From positions 17,555,608 through 17,619,607 of the forward strand of contig CM018680.1 of NCBI GenBank assembly GCA_009363875.1: DNA of 64,000 bases. Reading direction: 5' to 3'. Below are positions 11,070 to 21,784 of the stretch, piece by piece. The notes below the pieces were generated by a model. That model had not been told where the DNA came from. It was given only the letters and a program-made list of their open reading frames with translations, and did not search any database. Both the position numbers and the translations under genes were made by a program. This stretch comes from Mikania micrantha. Lineage: Eukaryota > Streptophyta > Magnoliopsida > Asterales > Asteraceae. Positions within the stretch are counted from its first letter, which is position 1. Every line of letters starts with the position of its first letter.

Positions 11070-11081
11070 TCTCTGATACCA
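11070..11081 (-). other. Primer-binding site of the full A unit
   Basis: The minus strand reads TGGTATCAGAGA, complementary to initiator tRNA-Met, three bases inside the 5' LTR edge at 11085. It is the same as the site at 1917-1928. Confidence 0.92.
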
Positions 11082-11084
11082 ATC

Positions 11085-13749
11085 TGTCACACCCCCAATT
11101 TTCAACTAACGGAATCATACCGTTTGGGAACGTGACAAGCCAGGATCTCAGATCATTAGACATAACGAAGACCTCTATATGAATTTCAAAACATACTTTG
11201 GTCAAAATCTGTAACATCAAAGTTTTCAAAGTTGCGGAAGCGTTTTAAAACAATAACAGTTGTAAAATGTAAATTACAATGCAAAGTTTTCAAATGTTCA
11301 ATTTCAAATAACTATAATGTAAAGACATGCATGCGACTCAATCTCCTAGTCCATGCTTGCTTTCTTGTGCACCTTAGCGTCCTGAGAAAACATGTAAATC
11401 AAGTCAACACAAAGGTTGGTGCATAACACAGGTTTAAGCATTCACAAATGTTGAAACCACAGTTTGAATATAAAGTTTACAGATAACATAATCACACATG
11501 CATAGTCATGATAGCTAGTCATTTGTACTATTTACATAAGTGGTCGACACCGAAGCTGACGATTGCCATGCTATAGCATGTTTTTGCCTTGCCACTATTG
11601 TCTAGCACAAACAATAGTAATGTATGTTTGGTCAGTCAAACACCTGCGTAGATCCCATCTACCAAGTGAGGTTTGTCAAACCTAATAGATCTATTTCCAA
11701 CTACCACGCTTTGCGCTACGGCAAACTAAACGGTTCGAAATGTAAGGCTTTGTAATGCTATGTTTGCACTTAATGTAAACAGCTAACTCATGCAAGTGAT
11801 ATGTATCTAAAAATGTTTGCTGCACATGTTTTCTCCCCCAAAACAGTTAAAATAAGAAAGGGGCCGTGTACGCACCTTTGATTGTGAACAGAATGGTCAC
11901 GTGTTCGCGAAATCACATAGATATGCTTCTACGAAGAATCTGTGTTATTTAGAATAACATTGCGTTATTTGAAATGCCAAATCGTGTTCAAAATCCCATA
12001 CGTGTCAACACACGCATGTTAGATTGTTCGAAATGTACATACGAAAGTGTATGTAAATTTGTGTTCATTTGCTTAAATCGTATAAACGTACACGATTACG
12101 TTTATAAACACGTAACTATACGCGACCCTAATTTGTTGGTCAAAATATAAATTTTATTGTTTTATCTTGTTCGAAATTCAATTTAGGTTCCAACGTAACT
12201 TGAACGGACTGAAACGGAGTTGAAATGAACAAGTTATGGTTCAAAACCAAAAGTAGGTTTTAAACTCAAAAACCGGTGGCCCTCGGGTTCCAACCCGGGA
12301 CCTCCCGAACCACACACAAACCAACCCAACCAGTTCCTCTGCTTCAGATTTTGCAACAGACTATAGATTTTAATTGTTTTAACCTTTAAGTCCTGGGTTC
12401 CCCTTTGTAAACCCACCGAACCCCTTTGGGTTCCAAATTGACCCACAATTCGAGTAAATTCGAGTCCACCACCATAGGGCTTTTGTTTCACATTTCCAGA
12501 CGATCCTATGGTAGTTTTTAATTCACCAAACGGTTCAATTAATCATCCCAATTTAGTCCCGAACAAATTCGGATTCGAACATCCCAACTCCCGGTTCAAG
12601 TTAGTCAAATTCGAAACTTTTAACCCTCAAACTCATAAGGTTTTTCATCCTTGCATCAAACCGAACCCATATATATAGTTTAATTGAATTTTAAATTTTG
12701 TTTACTTAGAAAACCCCAACTCGTTTTGGTTAAGAACCCTAGAAATCGAGATCAACAAATCCGATATTGTTTGATAAAATTGATTTATGGTTTTCATTAC
12801 ACCCATGATTTCGAAACTTTCTGTTGTGTTTAATTTCATTTCTAAACACGTTTGCCTCAAAACCCCCAAAACGCTTTATCTCAAGAACCCTAAAATCTAA
12901 AATCGTATAATTTGCTTTTAGAACCAGAAATTGGGTTTGGTTTATCCATAATCGGACCTTTTAGGTACTGTAGGAATAGATTATTACCTGGAGTGACTTC
13001 GAATTGGTGTAGATCGACTAATGGGTTGGGTTTCGGCCACCTCCCAATCGTTTTCTTCAATCCAAAGCTTCTTAGATCAAATTGATGTATGTAAGAGACC
13101 CTAATGGTGCCGATTTCACTTTGTGGAAGTTCAATTTCCCGATTTTTAATCGAATTGTAAGCATCTTATAACTCTATGTGACGGTTTCAACATTTATGCT
13201 CTTAATTTCATTTAATTCGAATGTTAATGGATTAAAACGTATGCAAATGGTTTATGATCATTATTACAATGATTATGGATGATAAATTCGCAATTACAAT
13301 TTCGAATTTGATTAATTTCGAATTTCTTTCTTATTTTCTACACGAATTTTGACTATTAAAAGTCAAAATTGTGTATTATATGATAAATTCTTATCATTTA
13401 AGTGTTTGTACACTTATTTTGGTTAATTCCAACCTTTGTAGTTTGTTCTCCTATGATTTCCTTAGCTTACGATTAACAAAATTAAACCAAATTCCCGAAT
13501 TGACACTAATTGGGCCAATTAGAACGTTATTGGGCTTGGTTAACCCAATTGGGCCTCATAAATACGATTGGGCCTACCTTGGGCCTCATTGGGCCTACCT
13601 TGGCCTTATTGGGCCTACCTTAGCTCATTGGGCCTTCCTTGGTTTCATTGGGCCTTCCTTGGTTTCATTGGGCCTAACTTGGCCTTATTGGGCCTGTGAT
13701 CTCGCTATTTTCAGTTAACGAGGTTAATTCGAATAGTCGGATTGTCACA
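11085..13749 (-). repeat. 5' LTR of element A (2665 bp)
   Basis: The plus strand runs from TGTCACACCC to GATTGTCACA. It differs from the LTR at 1932-4575 by one extra 21-bp unit in the GGCCCAAT array and a few substitutions. It is followed by CTTGG, which matches the five bases left of the A-LTR fragment at 39924. The internal features (array, TATA-like site at 12666-12677, candidate intron 11382-11875) match the other copy. Confidence 0.93.
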
Positions 13750-14132
13750 CTTGGCAACTCACCATCATCACCTCCTAAGCCGACCTGTTACAAACCCTAC
13801 CAACTATTTCTACTCATTCCTATTAACTCGTTTTGAGGTTTTCATTCATGAAATTCGTTCAAAGCCTTAAGGAATTGTAAGTTTCGTGACCCATAATCAA
13901 AACCGAAATAAAACTCTAGATTTACCTCGAAATGTAGACTAAAACTCATGTTTCTTCGTATCCCCTTGTTCCTCTCGATCACGCGGTCGTGTAGGCGCCA
14001 AGATCTCGAAAATCCGTTGAGAAACGAGCGAGTTATCGAAGAGAGAAGTTAGAGAGAGAAAGCTATGGCGTGGATGAGGGTGTAGAGAGAGAGAGTTGTA
14101 GGTGAAAATGAGAAAGAAGAAGAAGAAGTGGG

Positions 14133-14140
14133 CTTTTATA
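14133..14140 (-). promoter_or_regulatory. TATA box of element B LTR
   Basis: The minus strand reads TATAAAAG, preceded by a GC-rich stretch and followed by a CTT/CTC-rich leader, a typical plant core promoter layout. It lies about 975 bases from the element-sense LTR start. The copy in the 5' LTR is at 42753-42760. Confidence 0.65.
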
Positions 14141-14464
14141 GCCCGGAATCTCCCCGCGTGTTCGGTCTCGTTTTTATCGCGATAAAATATTATAAACGAT
14201 CGATTCTTTTCTTTATCGTAAAAACACATTTAAAATGTTCAATGCTTAAATAAATAAGTTTCGTTTAATAAAATGATTTTAAATAGATTGTTTCGTAAAA
14301 CGATTCTGTTTCCTTTACGATATTTTATTTATTTAATTAAAACGATTTATTCGATTTTTGTTTTAGGTTGTGATTCCTAATAAAGGTTTTTAATTTCTAT
14401 TTATTAATTTAATATCATAATTAATTATTTCATTATCTCGTCGAAACGCGTTACTCACGTACGT

Positions 14465-14596
14465 ATTCGTAAAGATCGTCACCTTTGCGAATCCAACGCT
14501 TGTACCATACTTCGATTCGATTTACTATTTATGGAATATCGTTTCAGAATATCATTCTTAATAATTATATTCGTGTGAATCGTCACCCACGTGAAT
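14465..14596 (-). promoter_or_regulatory. Twin U3 inverted repeats around a TGACGAT core (element B)
   Basis: Two units start 104 bases apart. In element sense each is an arm of about 10 bases beginning ATTCGC or ATTCAC, a GTGACGAT centre, and a matching arm ending ACGAAT. The same pair occurs in element E (35974-36103), solo LTR B (46894-47025) and solo LTR C (58531-58661). TGACG is the core of TGA-type bZIP sites. Whether the arms matter as DNA dimer sites or as RNA is not known. Confidence 0.6.
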
Positions 14597-14755
14597 ACAT
14601 TTATTAAGTTAATATTTCTGAATTAATATTCGCGTTTAAGTCATATTCGTAACCTCACCATCGCGTAATATTATTCTCATTATTTTATTAATTTTAATAT
14701 CATCAACCCAATCCAAAACCCACTAAACCAAGTCACTGACACATCCATGTTAGAC

Positions 14756-14829
14756 CGAAATATGCATATGTATAGGGCATATGCAGAGGTAGATCGCAAC
14801 CTCCCCTACACCGTCCCACCGTTATTTCG
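14756..14829 (-). repeat. Hairpin module copy in B 3' LTR
   Basis: Arms CGAAATA (14756-14762) and TATTTCG (14823-14829) flank a conserved inner block that includes TATAGGGCATATGCAGAGG and a CCGTCCCACC tail. The 5' LTR copy is at about 43376-43449. Other copies keep the inner block but use different arms. Confidence 0.55.
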
Positions 14830-15114
14830 ATAAACCATGACCATGTGTCCTTGACTACGTTTAGCAACCAGACCCTAACAAACTCCCAGTTCCTTTCCAT
14901 TCCAACCCAAATCCATAATCATCATCAATATGACTGCGATAACTCTCTGGTTCTGTTTAGTTGGGTTACAACTAAACTTTCCCATGGTTTACGCGTATAA
15001 TATATGTTCTAAGCATGTATACCAGTAACAGTGATAATCATCAAATAATGTGTCAATATTAATAATTACAAAATCTCAGGTCGTAAGGACAACCGGAAGT
15101 ACAGTGATGTTACA

Positions 15115-15140
15115 GTCTCCCCTAGTTAAAGGAATTTCGT
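15115..15140 (-). other. Polypurine tract of element B
   Basis: The minus strand reads CCTTTAACTAGGGGAGAC directly against the LTR edge, followed upstream by the TTTCGGGACGAAATTCC motif that also precedes the polypurine tracts of A, D and E. Confidence 0.8.
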
Positions 15141-15148
15141 CCCGAAAT

Positions 15149-15377
15149 TCAACTTGGAGTGACCGTAGTAAATAAATGTGGGTACTTAAGCTTCATCTGA
15201 TCTTCTCGCTCCCATGTGAACTCTGGACCCCGCTTCGATTCCCAACGTACTTTGACAATTGGAATTCTACTGCGTTTGAGCTTTTTAACCTCACGGTCCA
15301 TTATCTCCACTGGTTTTTCAACAAAGTGCATGGTATCATCGACGCGAATGTCATCGAGTGGTACCTGAAGATCCTGA
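15149..15377 (-). pseudogene. pol: Element B chromodomain-like C-terminus, frameshifted off pol
   Basis: The tail carries the EKPVEIMDREV, IPIVKVRW and GPEFTWERED blocks and ends near HLFTTVTPS, as at the C-terminus of the intact element D protein. It is in a different frame from the upstream pol. An extra base just after the KCL codons (around 15383) brings a TGA into the pol frame. In chromoviruses this domain is thought to guide integration into chromatin. It would not be made as part of pol here unless the ribosome shifted frame. Confidence 0.75.
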
Positions 15378-18300
15378 TCAGCTTAAGCACTTTCTTAGAT
15401 TGGACACGTGAAACGTTGGGTGCACATTACTAAGTTCAGGAGGAAGTTCCAATTTGTAGGCAACCTTCCCGATCCTTTCAAGGATCTTAAAAGGGCCAAC
15501 ATATCGTGGAGCAAGCTTCCCTTTCTTTCCGAATCGAACAACGCCCTTCCAAGGCGACACTTTTAGCAATACCATATCTCCCACTTCAAACTCTAAAGGT
15601 TTTCTTCGTTTATCCGCGTAGCTCTTTTGTCGACTGCGAGTAGCTAACAGATTGTCGCGGATCTGGCGGATCTTGTCAGTCGTTTCCTGAATAATCTCGG
15701 GACCAGTAATCTGCGAGTCGCCGACTTCGGTCCAACAAATAGGTGACCGGCATTTCCTGCCATAAAGAGCTTCAAACGGCGCCATACCAATGCTCGCGTG
15801 ATAACTGTTGTTATACGAGAACTCAACCAATGGTAAATGGCTATCCCAATTGCCACCGAAATCGATGACACAAGCTCTCAACATGTCTTCTAGTGTTTGA
15901 ATTGTTCGCTCCGTTTGACCATCCGTTTGAGGATGATAAGCAGTGCTAAGATCCAGTCTTGTTCCAAAAGCTTCATGAAGTGATTCCCAAAATCGTGCCA
16001 TGAAACGAGCATCACGATCCGATATTATACTTACGGGAATACCATGTCGGCTAATGATCTCATCAATGTAGATACGCGCTAACTTCCGCACAGGGTACGT
16101 TTCGCGTATCGGTAAGAAGTGAGCCGACTTGGTCAATCTATCAACAATCACCCAGATACTATCTTTACCGTTTGCGGTTCGTGGGAGTTTAGTAATGAAA
16201 TCCATGGAGATATTCTCCCACTTCCACATCGGTATCTCTGGTTGTAATAACAATCCCGAAGGCCGCTGATGTTCTGCCTTGACTTTAGCATAGTTAAGGC
16301 ACTTAGACACATATTCAGCAATATCCTTCTTCATTCCAAGCCACCAGTACAAGCCCCTAAGGTCTTGATACATCTTATCAGAACCCGGATGGATTGAATA
16401 ACGAGACTTATGAGCTTCATCCATAATCACCATCCTAAGATCACCCCTGTTCGGTATCCACAACCGATTCAAATAATACATCAAGCCATCATCCCTGGTT
16501 TCCAATAATATCTCAGCCCCGCAAGACATTTCATTTTTCAAGTCATCCTGAGCTAATGAGAGTTGTTGGGCTGTGAGAACATCATTACGGAGGTTTGTGT
16601 GCACTCGGAAACTATGGATCTGAACTTGACTTTTACGACTGAGCGCATCTGCTACTACATTCGCTTTACCAGGATGGTAGCGAATTTCACAGTCATAATC
16701 ATTTAACAGTTCAACCCATCTCCGTTGTCTCATATTGAGCTCTTTCTGATTGAGAATATGTTGCAAACTTTTATGGTCAGTAAAGACTACACACTTCGTG
16801 CCATAAAGATAATGTCTCCATATCTTCAAAGCAAACACGACTGCACCAAGTTCCAAGTCGTGTGTAGTGTAGTTCTTCTCGTGAATCTTTAATTGTCTTG
16901 ATGCATAAGCCACAACCTTTCCCCGTTGCATGAGAACACAACCGAGACCTAGGTTGGATGCATCACAATAAACCACAAAATCATCATTTCCATCAGGCTG
17001 TGTCAAGACAGGAGCATCACAAAGTTTCTGCTTTAAAGTCTGAAATGCCTCTTCTTGCTTTGGTCCCCACTCATACGGCTTATTCTTCTGAGTTAAAGAA
17101 GTGAGAGGGACAGCAATTCTGGAGAAATTCGAGATGAAACGCCGATAGTAACCGGCAAGTCCGAGAAACGATCGAATCTCCGTTGGTGTCTTCGGTGTAC
17201 TCCAATTCTTCACCGCATCAATCTTTGCAGGATCCACGTGTACACCATATTTATTGACTATGTGCCCCAAGAATTGAACTTCTTTAAGCCAAAATTCACA
17301 TTTAGAGAATTTGGCATACAGTCGCTCTTCTCTTAGGATCTCCAAAATCAACTTAAGGTGTTTCTCGTGTTCTTCCTTGGTCTTTGAGTAGATCAGAATA
17401 TCATCAATGAATACGATCACAAATTTATCCAAGTATGGCCTGCAAACACGGTTCATGAGATCCATGAAAACCGCAGGTGCATTGGTAAGGCCGAAATGCA
17501 TTACCAGAAATTCATAATGGCCATATCTTGTTCTGAAAGCAGTCTTGGAAATATCATCATCATGTACGCGAAGCTGATGATACCCAGACCTAAGATCGAT
17601 CTTTGAAAACCATGTCGAACCTTGAAGTTGATCGAAAAGGTCATCGATACGTGGCAGTGGATATCGATTCTTGATTGTAAGTTTGTTCAATTTGCGGTAG
17701 TCGATGCACATTCGGAATGACACGTCCTTCTTCTTGACAAACAGGACCGGTGCACCCCATGGTGAATGGCTCGGGCGAATGAATACTTTATCAGTAAGTT
17801 CTTGCAGATGGCTCGCCAATTCTTGCACCTCCGAAGGCGCAAGTCTGTAAGGAGCTTTGGCGACAGGATTTGCACCAGGTACTAAGTCAATTCGAAACTC
17901 TACTTGACGTTCTGGTGGAAGACCCGGCAAATCGTCTGGAAATACTTCTGGAAAATCTCGTATCATTGGAACATCTTCAATTCTCTTTCCTTTCTCTTTC
18001 TTCTCCACAATGTGAGCTAAGAATGCTATACATTTCTTCCTAAGGTACTTGTGTGCTATAGTGCATGACATCAGCTTAAGACCTTTACTAGAAGTTTCTC
18101 CAAAGACCCGTAAAGTTTCACCCGAAGGTAACGGAATACGAATATATTTTTCATGGCATACAATCTCCGCTTTGTGGGTGGCTAACCAATCCATGCCTAT
18201 GATGACATCGAAGCTACCAAGGTGCATAGGTATAAGATCAATTGGGAAAACGTGATCACTTAAGTTCACAGTACATCCAATAATAACAGTGTCAATATCA

Positions 18301-19640
18301 ATAGTGTTTCCGTCGGCCACCTCCACATTGAACGGTTTATCTAAATATGTACGTGTTCTACCAAGCAAGCATTCAAAATCATATGAAACGAAACTCCTAT
18401 CGGCACCAGAATCAAATAAGACAGATGCATAAGAGTTGTTGATCAGAAATGTACCGTTGACCACATCCTGGTTGGCTTGAGCAGCTGGAGCATTCAGTTG
18501 AAACGCCCGGCCTCTTGCCACCCTCTGATTATTCCCGGTCAACCTTGGGCATTGATTTCTGAAGTGTCCCACTTCACCACACTCGTAACAGGCCCTCGCC
18601 TGTGCAGGAGGTACCTGGAGAACGGGTACAGCTGGAATAGGTTGTGCATGAGGAGCTGGCAGTGCAAGCGGTGCTGGTTGCATCCTTTGTGCTTGCGGTG
18701 CGCTCCGACAGACATTAGCATAATGACCAAACTTGCCGCAATTGTTGCAGACGCGACATGGCAAGTTCGGTGCGTGATGATATCGGCAGGTATTACATTG
18801 GGGAGTGTTCCCAGTGTAATTCCTGGCAGTTGAGTTGTTTGATGATTGCTGCGCAGACTTAGCAGCAGGAGCAGTGACAATGAAGTTTCTGGTCTTCCTC
18901 TTTTTGTTGCTGCTCTTAGAAGTGCTAGCAGCTTCAGACTTAGCCTCAGTCTTGATTTCCTTTGTAGCAGCCTTGGTGTCAGTCTTCTTGTATCCCTTCC
19001 AAGCGAGTGTTCCATTCTTCACGTGATTGTCAGTAAGAGTTGCAGATAGACGGATCGCAGCCTCAAGTGTTTTGGGATTGCTCCCGTAGAGTGTGTCCTG
19101 AATCTGTATCGGCAGTCCGCCGATATACTTCTCAATTGCCCTATCCAAGGGTGTCACCATATGAGGCACCAGCAGGCTATACTCATGGAACTGAGTATTG
19201 TAGATTACATTCTCCCCGCTGTCCTGCTTGAGTTCCCAAAACTCAGTCTCAAGCTTCCTCATTTCACTGCGAGGATAGAATTCAGTGGTCATCAAATTCT
19301 TGACCTCAGTCCAAGTCAGCGCTAAAGCAGTCTCAACTCCCCTAGTTCGTTTTTCCCCATTCCACCACGTTAGTGCTCTCTTTTGAAAAACACTTGTGGC
19401 ATAACGAACTTTCATATTCTCTGGGCAGTCGCTGTTAGTGAAGGTGTTCTCCATACTCTCGAACCACTGCAGCAGACCAGTGGCCGATTTAGCACCCGTG
19501 AACTTCAGGGGGTTACAGGAGTTGAAGTTTTTGAACGTGCAAGTTGGCGGGTTTGCACCACCTCTATTCTGGTTGATATTCTGGTTGGCTTGTGTCAATT
19601 GGTTCACCAATCCAGTGATGAGGTTAGCTAGCTCTTGCAT
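15378..19640 (-). CDS. gag-pol: Element B gag-pol polyprotein, damaged at both ends
   Basis: The 1420-codon frame carries capsid blocks (CTFKNFNSC, GLLQWF, ALTWWN), two CCHC knuckles (CNNCGKFGHYANVC and CYECGEVGHFRNQC), protease (DSGA at residue 410), RT with FIDDILIY (Asp 746 and 747), RNase H, and the integrase core (MDFITK, SDRDARF, TDGQTERT). The second Cys of the integrase zinc site is Tyr (CLNY, residue 1117) where relatives have CLTC, and the RT motif MPFG is MHFG. Upstream, an ATG at 19709 followed by PPRRHNG, a typical gag start, is cut off from this frame by TAA at 19671-19673. The start used here is the next methionine. The chromodomain-like tail is lost to a frameshift. The element is probably dead, though most of it reads through. 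Confidence 0.85.
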   Translation of the reverse strand: MQELANLITGLVNQLTQANQNINQNRGGANPPTCTFKNFNSCNPLKFTGAKSATGLLQWFESMENTFTNSDCPENMKVRYATSVFQKRALTWWNGEKRTRGVETALALTWTEVKNLMTTEFYPRSEMRKLETEFWELKQDSGENVIYNTQFHEYSLLVPHMVTPLDRAIEKYIGGLPIQIQDTLYGSNPKTLEAAIRLSATLTDNHVKNGTLAWKGYKKTDTKAATKEIKTEAKSEAASTSKSSNKKRKTRNFIVTAPAAKSAQQSSNNSTARNYTGNTPQCNTCRYHHAPNLPCRVCNNCGKFGHYANVCRSAPQAQRMQPAPLALPAPHAQPIPAVPVLQVPPAQARACYECGEVGHFRNQCPRLTGNNQRVARGRAFQLNAPAAQANQDVVNGTFLINNSYASVLFDSGADRSFVSYDFECLLGRTRTYLDKPFNVEVADGNTIDIDTVIIGCTVNLSDHVFPIDLIPMHLGSFDVIIGMDWLATHKAEIVCHEKYIRIPLPSGETLRVFGETSSKGLKLMSCTIAHKYLRKKCIAFLAHIVEKKEKGKRIEDVPMIRDFPEVFPDDLPGLPPERQVEFRIDLVPGANPVAKAPYRLAPSEVQELASHLQELTDKVFIRPSHSPWGAPVLFVKKKDVSFRMCIDYRKLNKLTIKNRYPLPRIDDLFDQLQGSTWFSKIDLRSGYHQLRVHDDDISKTAFRTRYGHYEFLVMHFGLTNAPAVFMDLMNRVCRPYLDKFVIVFIDDILIYSKTKEEHEKHLKLILEILREERLYAKFSKCEFWLKEVQFLGHIVNKYGVHVDPAKIDAVKNWSTPKTPTEIRSFLGLAGYYRRFISNFSRIAVPLTSLTQKNKPYEWGPKQEEAFQTLKQKLCDAPVLTQPDGNDDFVVYCDASNLGLGCVLMQRGKVVAYASRQLKIHEKNYTTHDLELGAVVFALKIWRHYLYGTKCVVFTDHKSLQHILNQKELNMRQRRWVELLNDYDCEIRYHPGKANVVADALSRKSQVQIHSFRVHTNLRNDVLTAQQLSLAQDDLKNEMSCGAEILLETRDDGLMYYLNRLWIPNRGDLRMVIMDEAHKSRYSIHPGSDKMYQDLRGLYWWLGMKKDIAEYVSKCLNYAKVKAEHQRPSGLLLQPEIPMWKWENISMDFITKLPRTANGKDSIWVIVDRLTKSAHFLPIRETYPVRKLARIYIDEIISRHGIPVSIISDRDARFMARFWESLHEAFGTRLDLSTAYHPQTDGQTERTIQTLEDMLRACVIDFGGNWDSHLPLVEFSYNNSYHASIGMAPFEALYGRKCRSPICWTEVGDSQITGPEIIQETTDKIRQIRDNLLATRSRQKSYADKRRKPLEFEVGDMVLLKVSPWKGVVRFGKKGKLAPRYVGPFKILERIGKVAYKLELPPELSNVHPTFHVSNLRKCLS

Positions 19641-19709
19641 GCCTGGGTTGGCATTGCCGTTAGCATACTCTTAGTTCGTATCGTCTCCGTTGTGACGGCG
19701 TGGCGGCAT

Positions 19710-21230
19710 GTTTCTGAGGAAATTAGAAACATGTTACTACTGTTTACAACGCAAGTTATACGAACAATGGTCAAATGAGTCCATTTAGACAGTTAGGATT
19801 ACATATAGGAACTATATTTTTCTCCTATCAGTCATTAAACTCATAATCATTTATAAATTTCCTAATATTATTCTAAGTGTCCTAGTTGGTCATAACTAAT
19901 ATTAGCTAACTATTCCTAAGTTCCATACATTCCCCACCCTACACCAACACTGACAACCTCCCGATGCAATGCAACAAGTTATATATAGGGCATATGCAGA
20001 GGTAGATCGCAATCTCCCCTACACCTTCCCACCACCGTTCCATTGCACCACGATTATGCCCTTGTTAGCATTTAGGGTGTATCATGTATCTTACCGTAAT
20101 CTTACTTCACAAACCTTATCCTAGGTAGGATAATTTTGAGTGAAGTGATCTCTAGTTCCCTTGGGCAATTAGGTTCGCCTAATGTCTAAGTTCACCTGAC
20201 ATATAGGTTTACCTATTTCTAAGTTCACCTAATGTCTAAGTTCACCTGACATTAAAGTTCCCCTAATTGTCTAAGTTCACTAAAATACATGCTAATCCCA
20301 ATGTCAATAATCATCAATGAGGGTTCATATCATCACTAAGTGCTCTTATTGTCACTAAGTGTTCATATCTTCCCTATAGTTTATTCTCATCGAGTGTTCA
20401 TACCATCACTAAGTGTTAGTATCATCACTATGCCTTTATATTTTCATCAAGTGTCTATATCATCACCCAAGTCTACCGTCCATCACTATTTGTTCGTATC
20501 GTGAGTCGATCCCATGCACCCTACGTGTCCAATAAGTGTGTTCATAAGTGGTTTTATAAGTGTTTATCGAATGTGGTCATCCATGAGTCAATCCAAACCA
20601 ATACAACAAACAGTCCATCACCCAATGTCCCATCAACTTCACACCATATCCTAGTAATATCCTAATAATATCCTAAATTCCTGACACTGACAGACCCCCG
20701 ATATACTACAAATGGTATATGTATAGGGCATATGCAAAGGTAGATCGCAACCTCCCTTACACCGTCCCAACACCTTTGTAGTATACCACGAGTGTGTCCT
20801 TGTCTGGTGATCACAAGATCTAACAGGTAATTCCTAAAGCAGATAAATTCCTAAACAGTTAATTTCTTAAACAAATAATTTCCCAAACGGGTAGTTCCCT
20901 TATTCCTCAATACTAACATACACCCGATGTACTGTAAATGGTATATGTATAGGGCATATGATAAGGGTAGGTCGCAACCGCCCAAACCACCGTCCCACCA
21001 CCTTTACAATACACCACGAGTATGTCCTTATCGAGTCATTAGGGCACACGTAAGCAAATAAGCAAACATATATAAATCAGATGTATAGCAGGAGTTCAGT
21101 TAACATGTAATAAACACATAAGCATGAAATCCAGAATATACTAACTAGTGTATGAAATAATTCATACTAGGGTATCCTACGGTTATAAACTAGGTCAACC
21201 ATTTCTAGTAACCTAATTCCCTATAACCCA
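19710..21230 (-). other. Long leader of element B with three hairpin modules
   Basis: About 1.5 kb lies between gag and the primer-binding site, with no ORF I trust. It holds three copies of the module also found in the LTR, with arms at 19965-19975/20037-20047, 20702-20712/20775-20785 and 20928-20938/21003-21013. Each has a TATAGGGCATATG core followed by GTAGGTCGCAA or GTAGATCGCAA and a CCCACC tail. Between 20170 and 20480 there are degenerate repeats of CTAAGTTCACCT and TCATCACTAAGTGTTC. The placement suggests packaging or translation control, which is inference. Confidence 0.6.
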
Positions 21231-21243
21231 GGCTCTGATACCA
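21231..21243 (-). other. Primer-binding site of element B
   Basis: The minus strand reads TGGTATCAGAGCC, an exact match to the 3' end expected for initiator tRNA-Met, three bases from the LTR edge at 21247. Confidence 0.93.
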
Positions 21244-21246
21244 ATC

Positions 21247-21784
21247 TGTAACACCCCGACCGATGGCGGAAATGTCGGGATGCCACGAGGGATGTGTAGA
21301 TTGTTCATAAGCTCGTGGGTATCTAAAGTAAATCATCACATATCATTTAATCAACCAAATTAATTACACAAAAATCATGTCTATCATGAATTAAATACAT
21401 CAGTTACACAAAAGAAATTAGCTAAACTAACTAAACTCTAATCGCCAGAATTTTAGTTAATTAGCTAAGTCCAAGAATCCTATGTGATGATGTCCAAAAT
21501 AGAAGAGATCATCCTCCTCATCCTACTTGTCTTCATTCCCTGAAACATGTAAGAAAATCAAGTGTCAACTACGAAGTAGTTGGTGAGTAATCATAAGTTT
21601 TTATATTTAAAAATGTTTTAATAAAATGAGTTTAAAAGTTTGTGTTTGAAAAGAGTTTTATAAAAAGTTTAGATAAAATGAGTATAAAAACTTATAGTTT
21701 ATCTGAGAAAATCCATAAAAATACCTACGTGATAATCCAACACATCTCCCAATTCAACAATCAAACATTCAAACAAACACATAA
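21247..21784 (-). repeat. 5' LTR of element B, first piece
   Basis: It starts TGTAACACCCCGACC at the primer-binding side and matches the reverse complement of the end of solo LTR 46333-50064. Element E interrupts it at 21784, after CATAA (21780-21784). The LTR resumes at 38366 with a second CATAA. Confidence 0.9.

Larger units (their letters stand above)
1..13749 (-). mobile_element. Element A: tandem Tekay-like Ty3/gypsy retrotransposon (partial unit plus full unit)
   Basis: Reading left to right on the plus strand: internal sequence (1-1931), LTR (1932-4575), complete internal region (4576-11084), LTR (11085-13749). All coding is on the minus strand. Positions 1-4575 repeat 9154-13749 with an offset of 9153 and only a few substitutions. 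A normal insertion would have host DNA to the left of the LTR at 1932. Here there is a primer-binding site and gag instead, so two internal regions share one LTR. The right edge is followed by CTTGG (13750-13754), the presumed target duplication in element B; the left edge is outside the window. The 810-1052 and 9963-10205 stretches between gag and the upstream ORF hold no further ORF I recognise. The family call comes from the pol motifs and the chromodomain-like C-terminus. Confidence 0.9.
13750..15114 (-). repeat. 3' LTR of element B, right-hand part
   Basis: Homologous to 42370-43764 and, in reverse, to part of the solo LTR at 46333-50064. It ends GTGATGTTACA at 15114 against a polypurine tract. 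The rest of this LTR lies left of element A, outside the window. It contains the U3 twin inverted repeats (14465-14492 and 14569-14596), a TATA box, and a hairpin module at 14756-14829. The 96-codon open frame at 13939-14229 covers the promoter/R region and is not thought to be a gene. Confidence 0.9.

Noticed and set aside
13939..14229. 96-codon minus-strand ORF in B's LTR
   Set aside because: It spans the TATA box and CTT-rich leader; the solo LTR copy does not keep the same protein.
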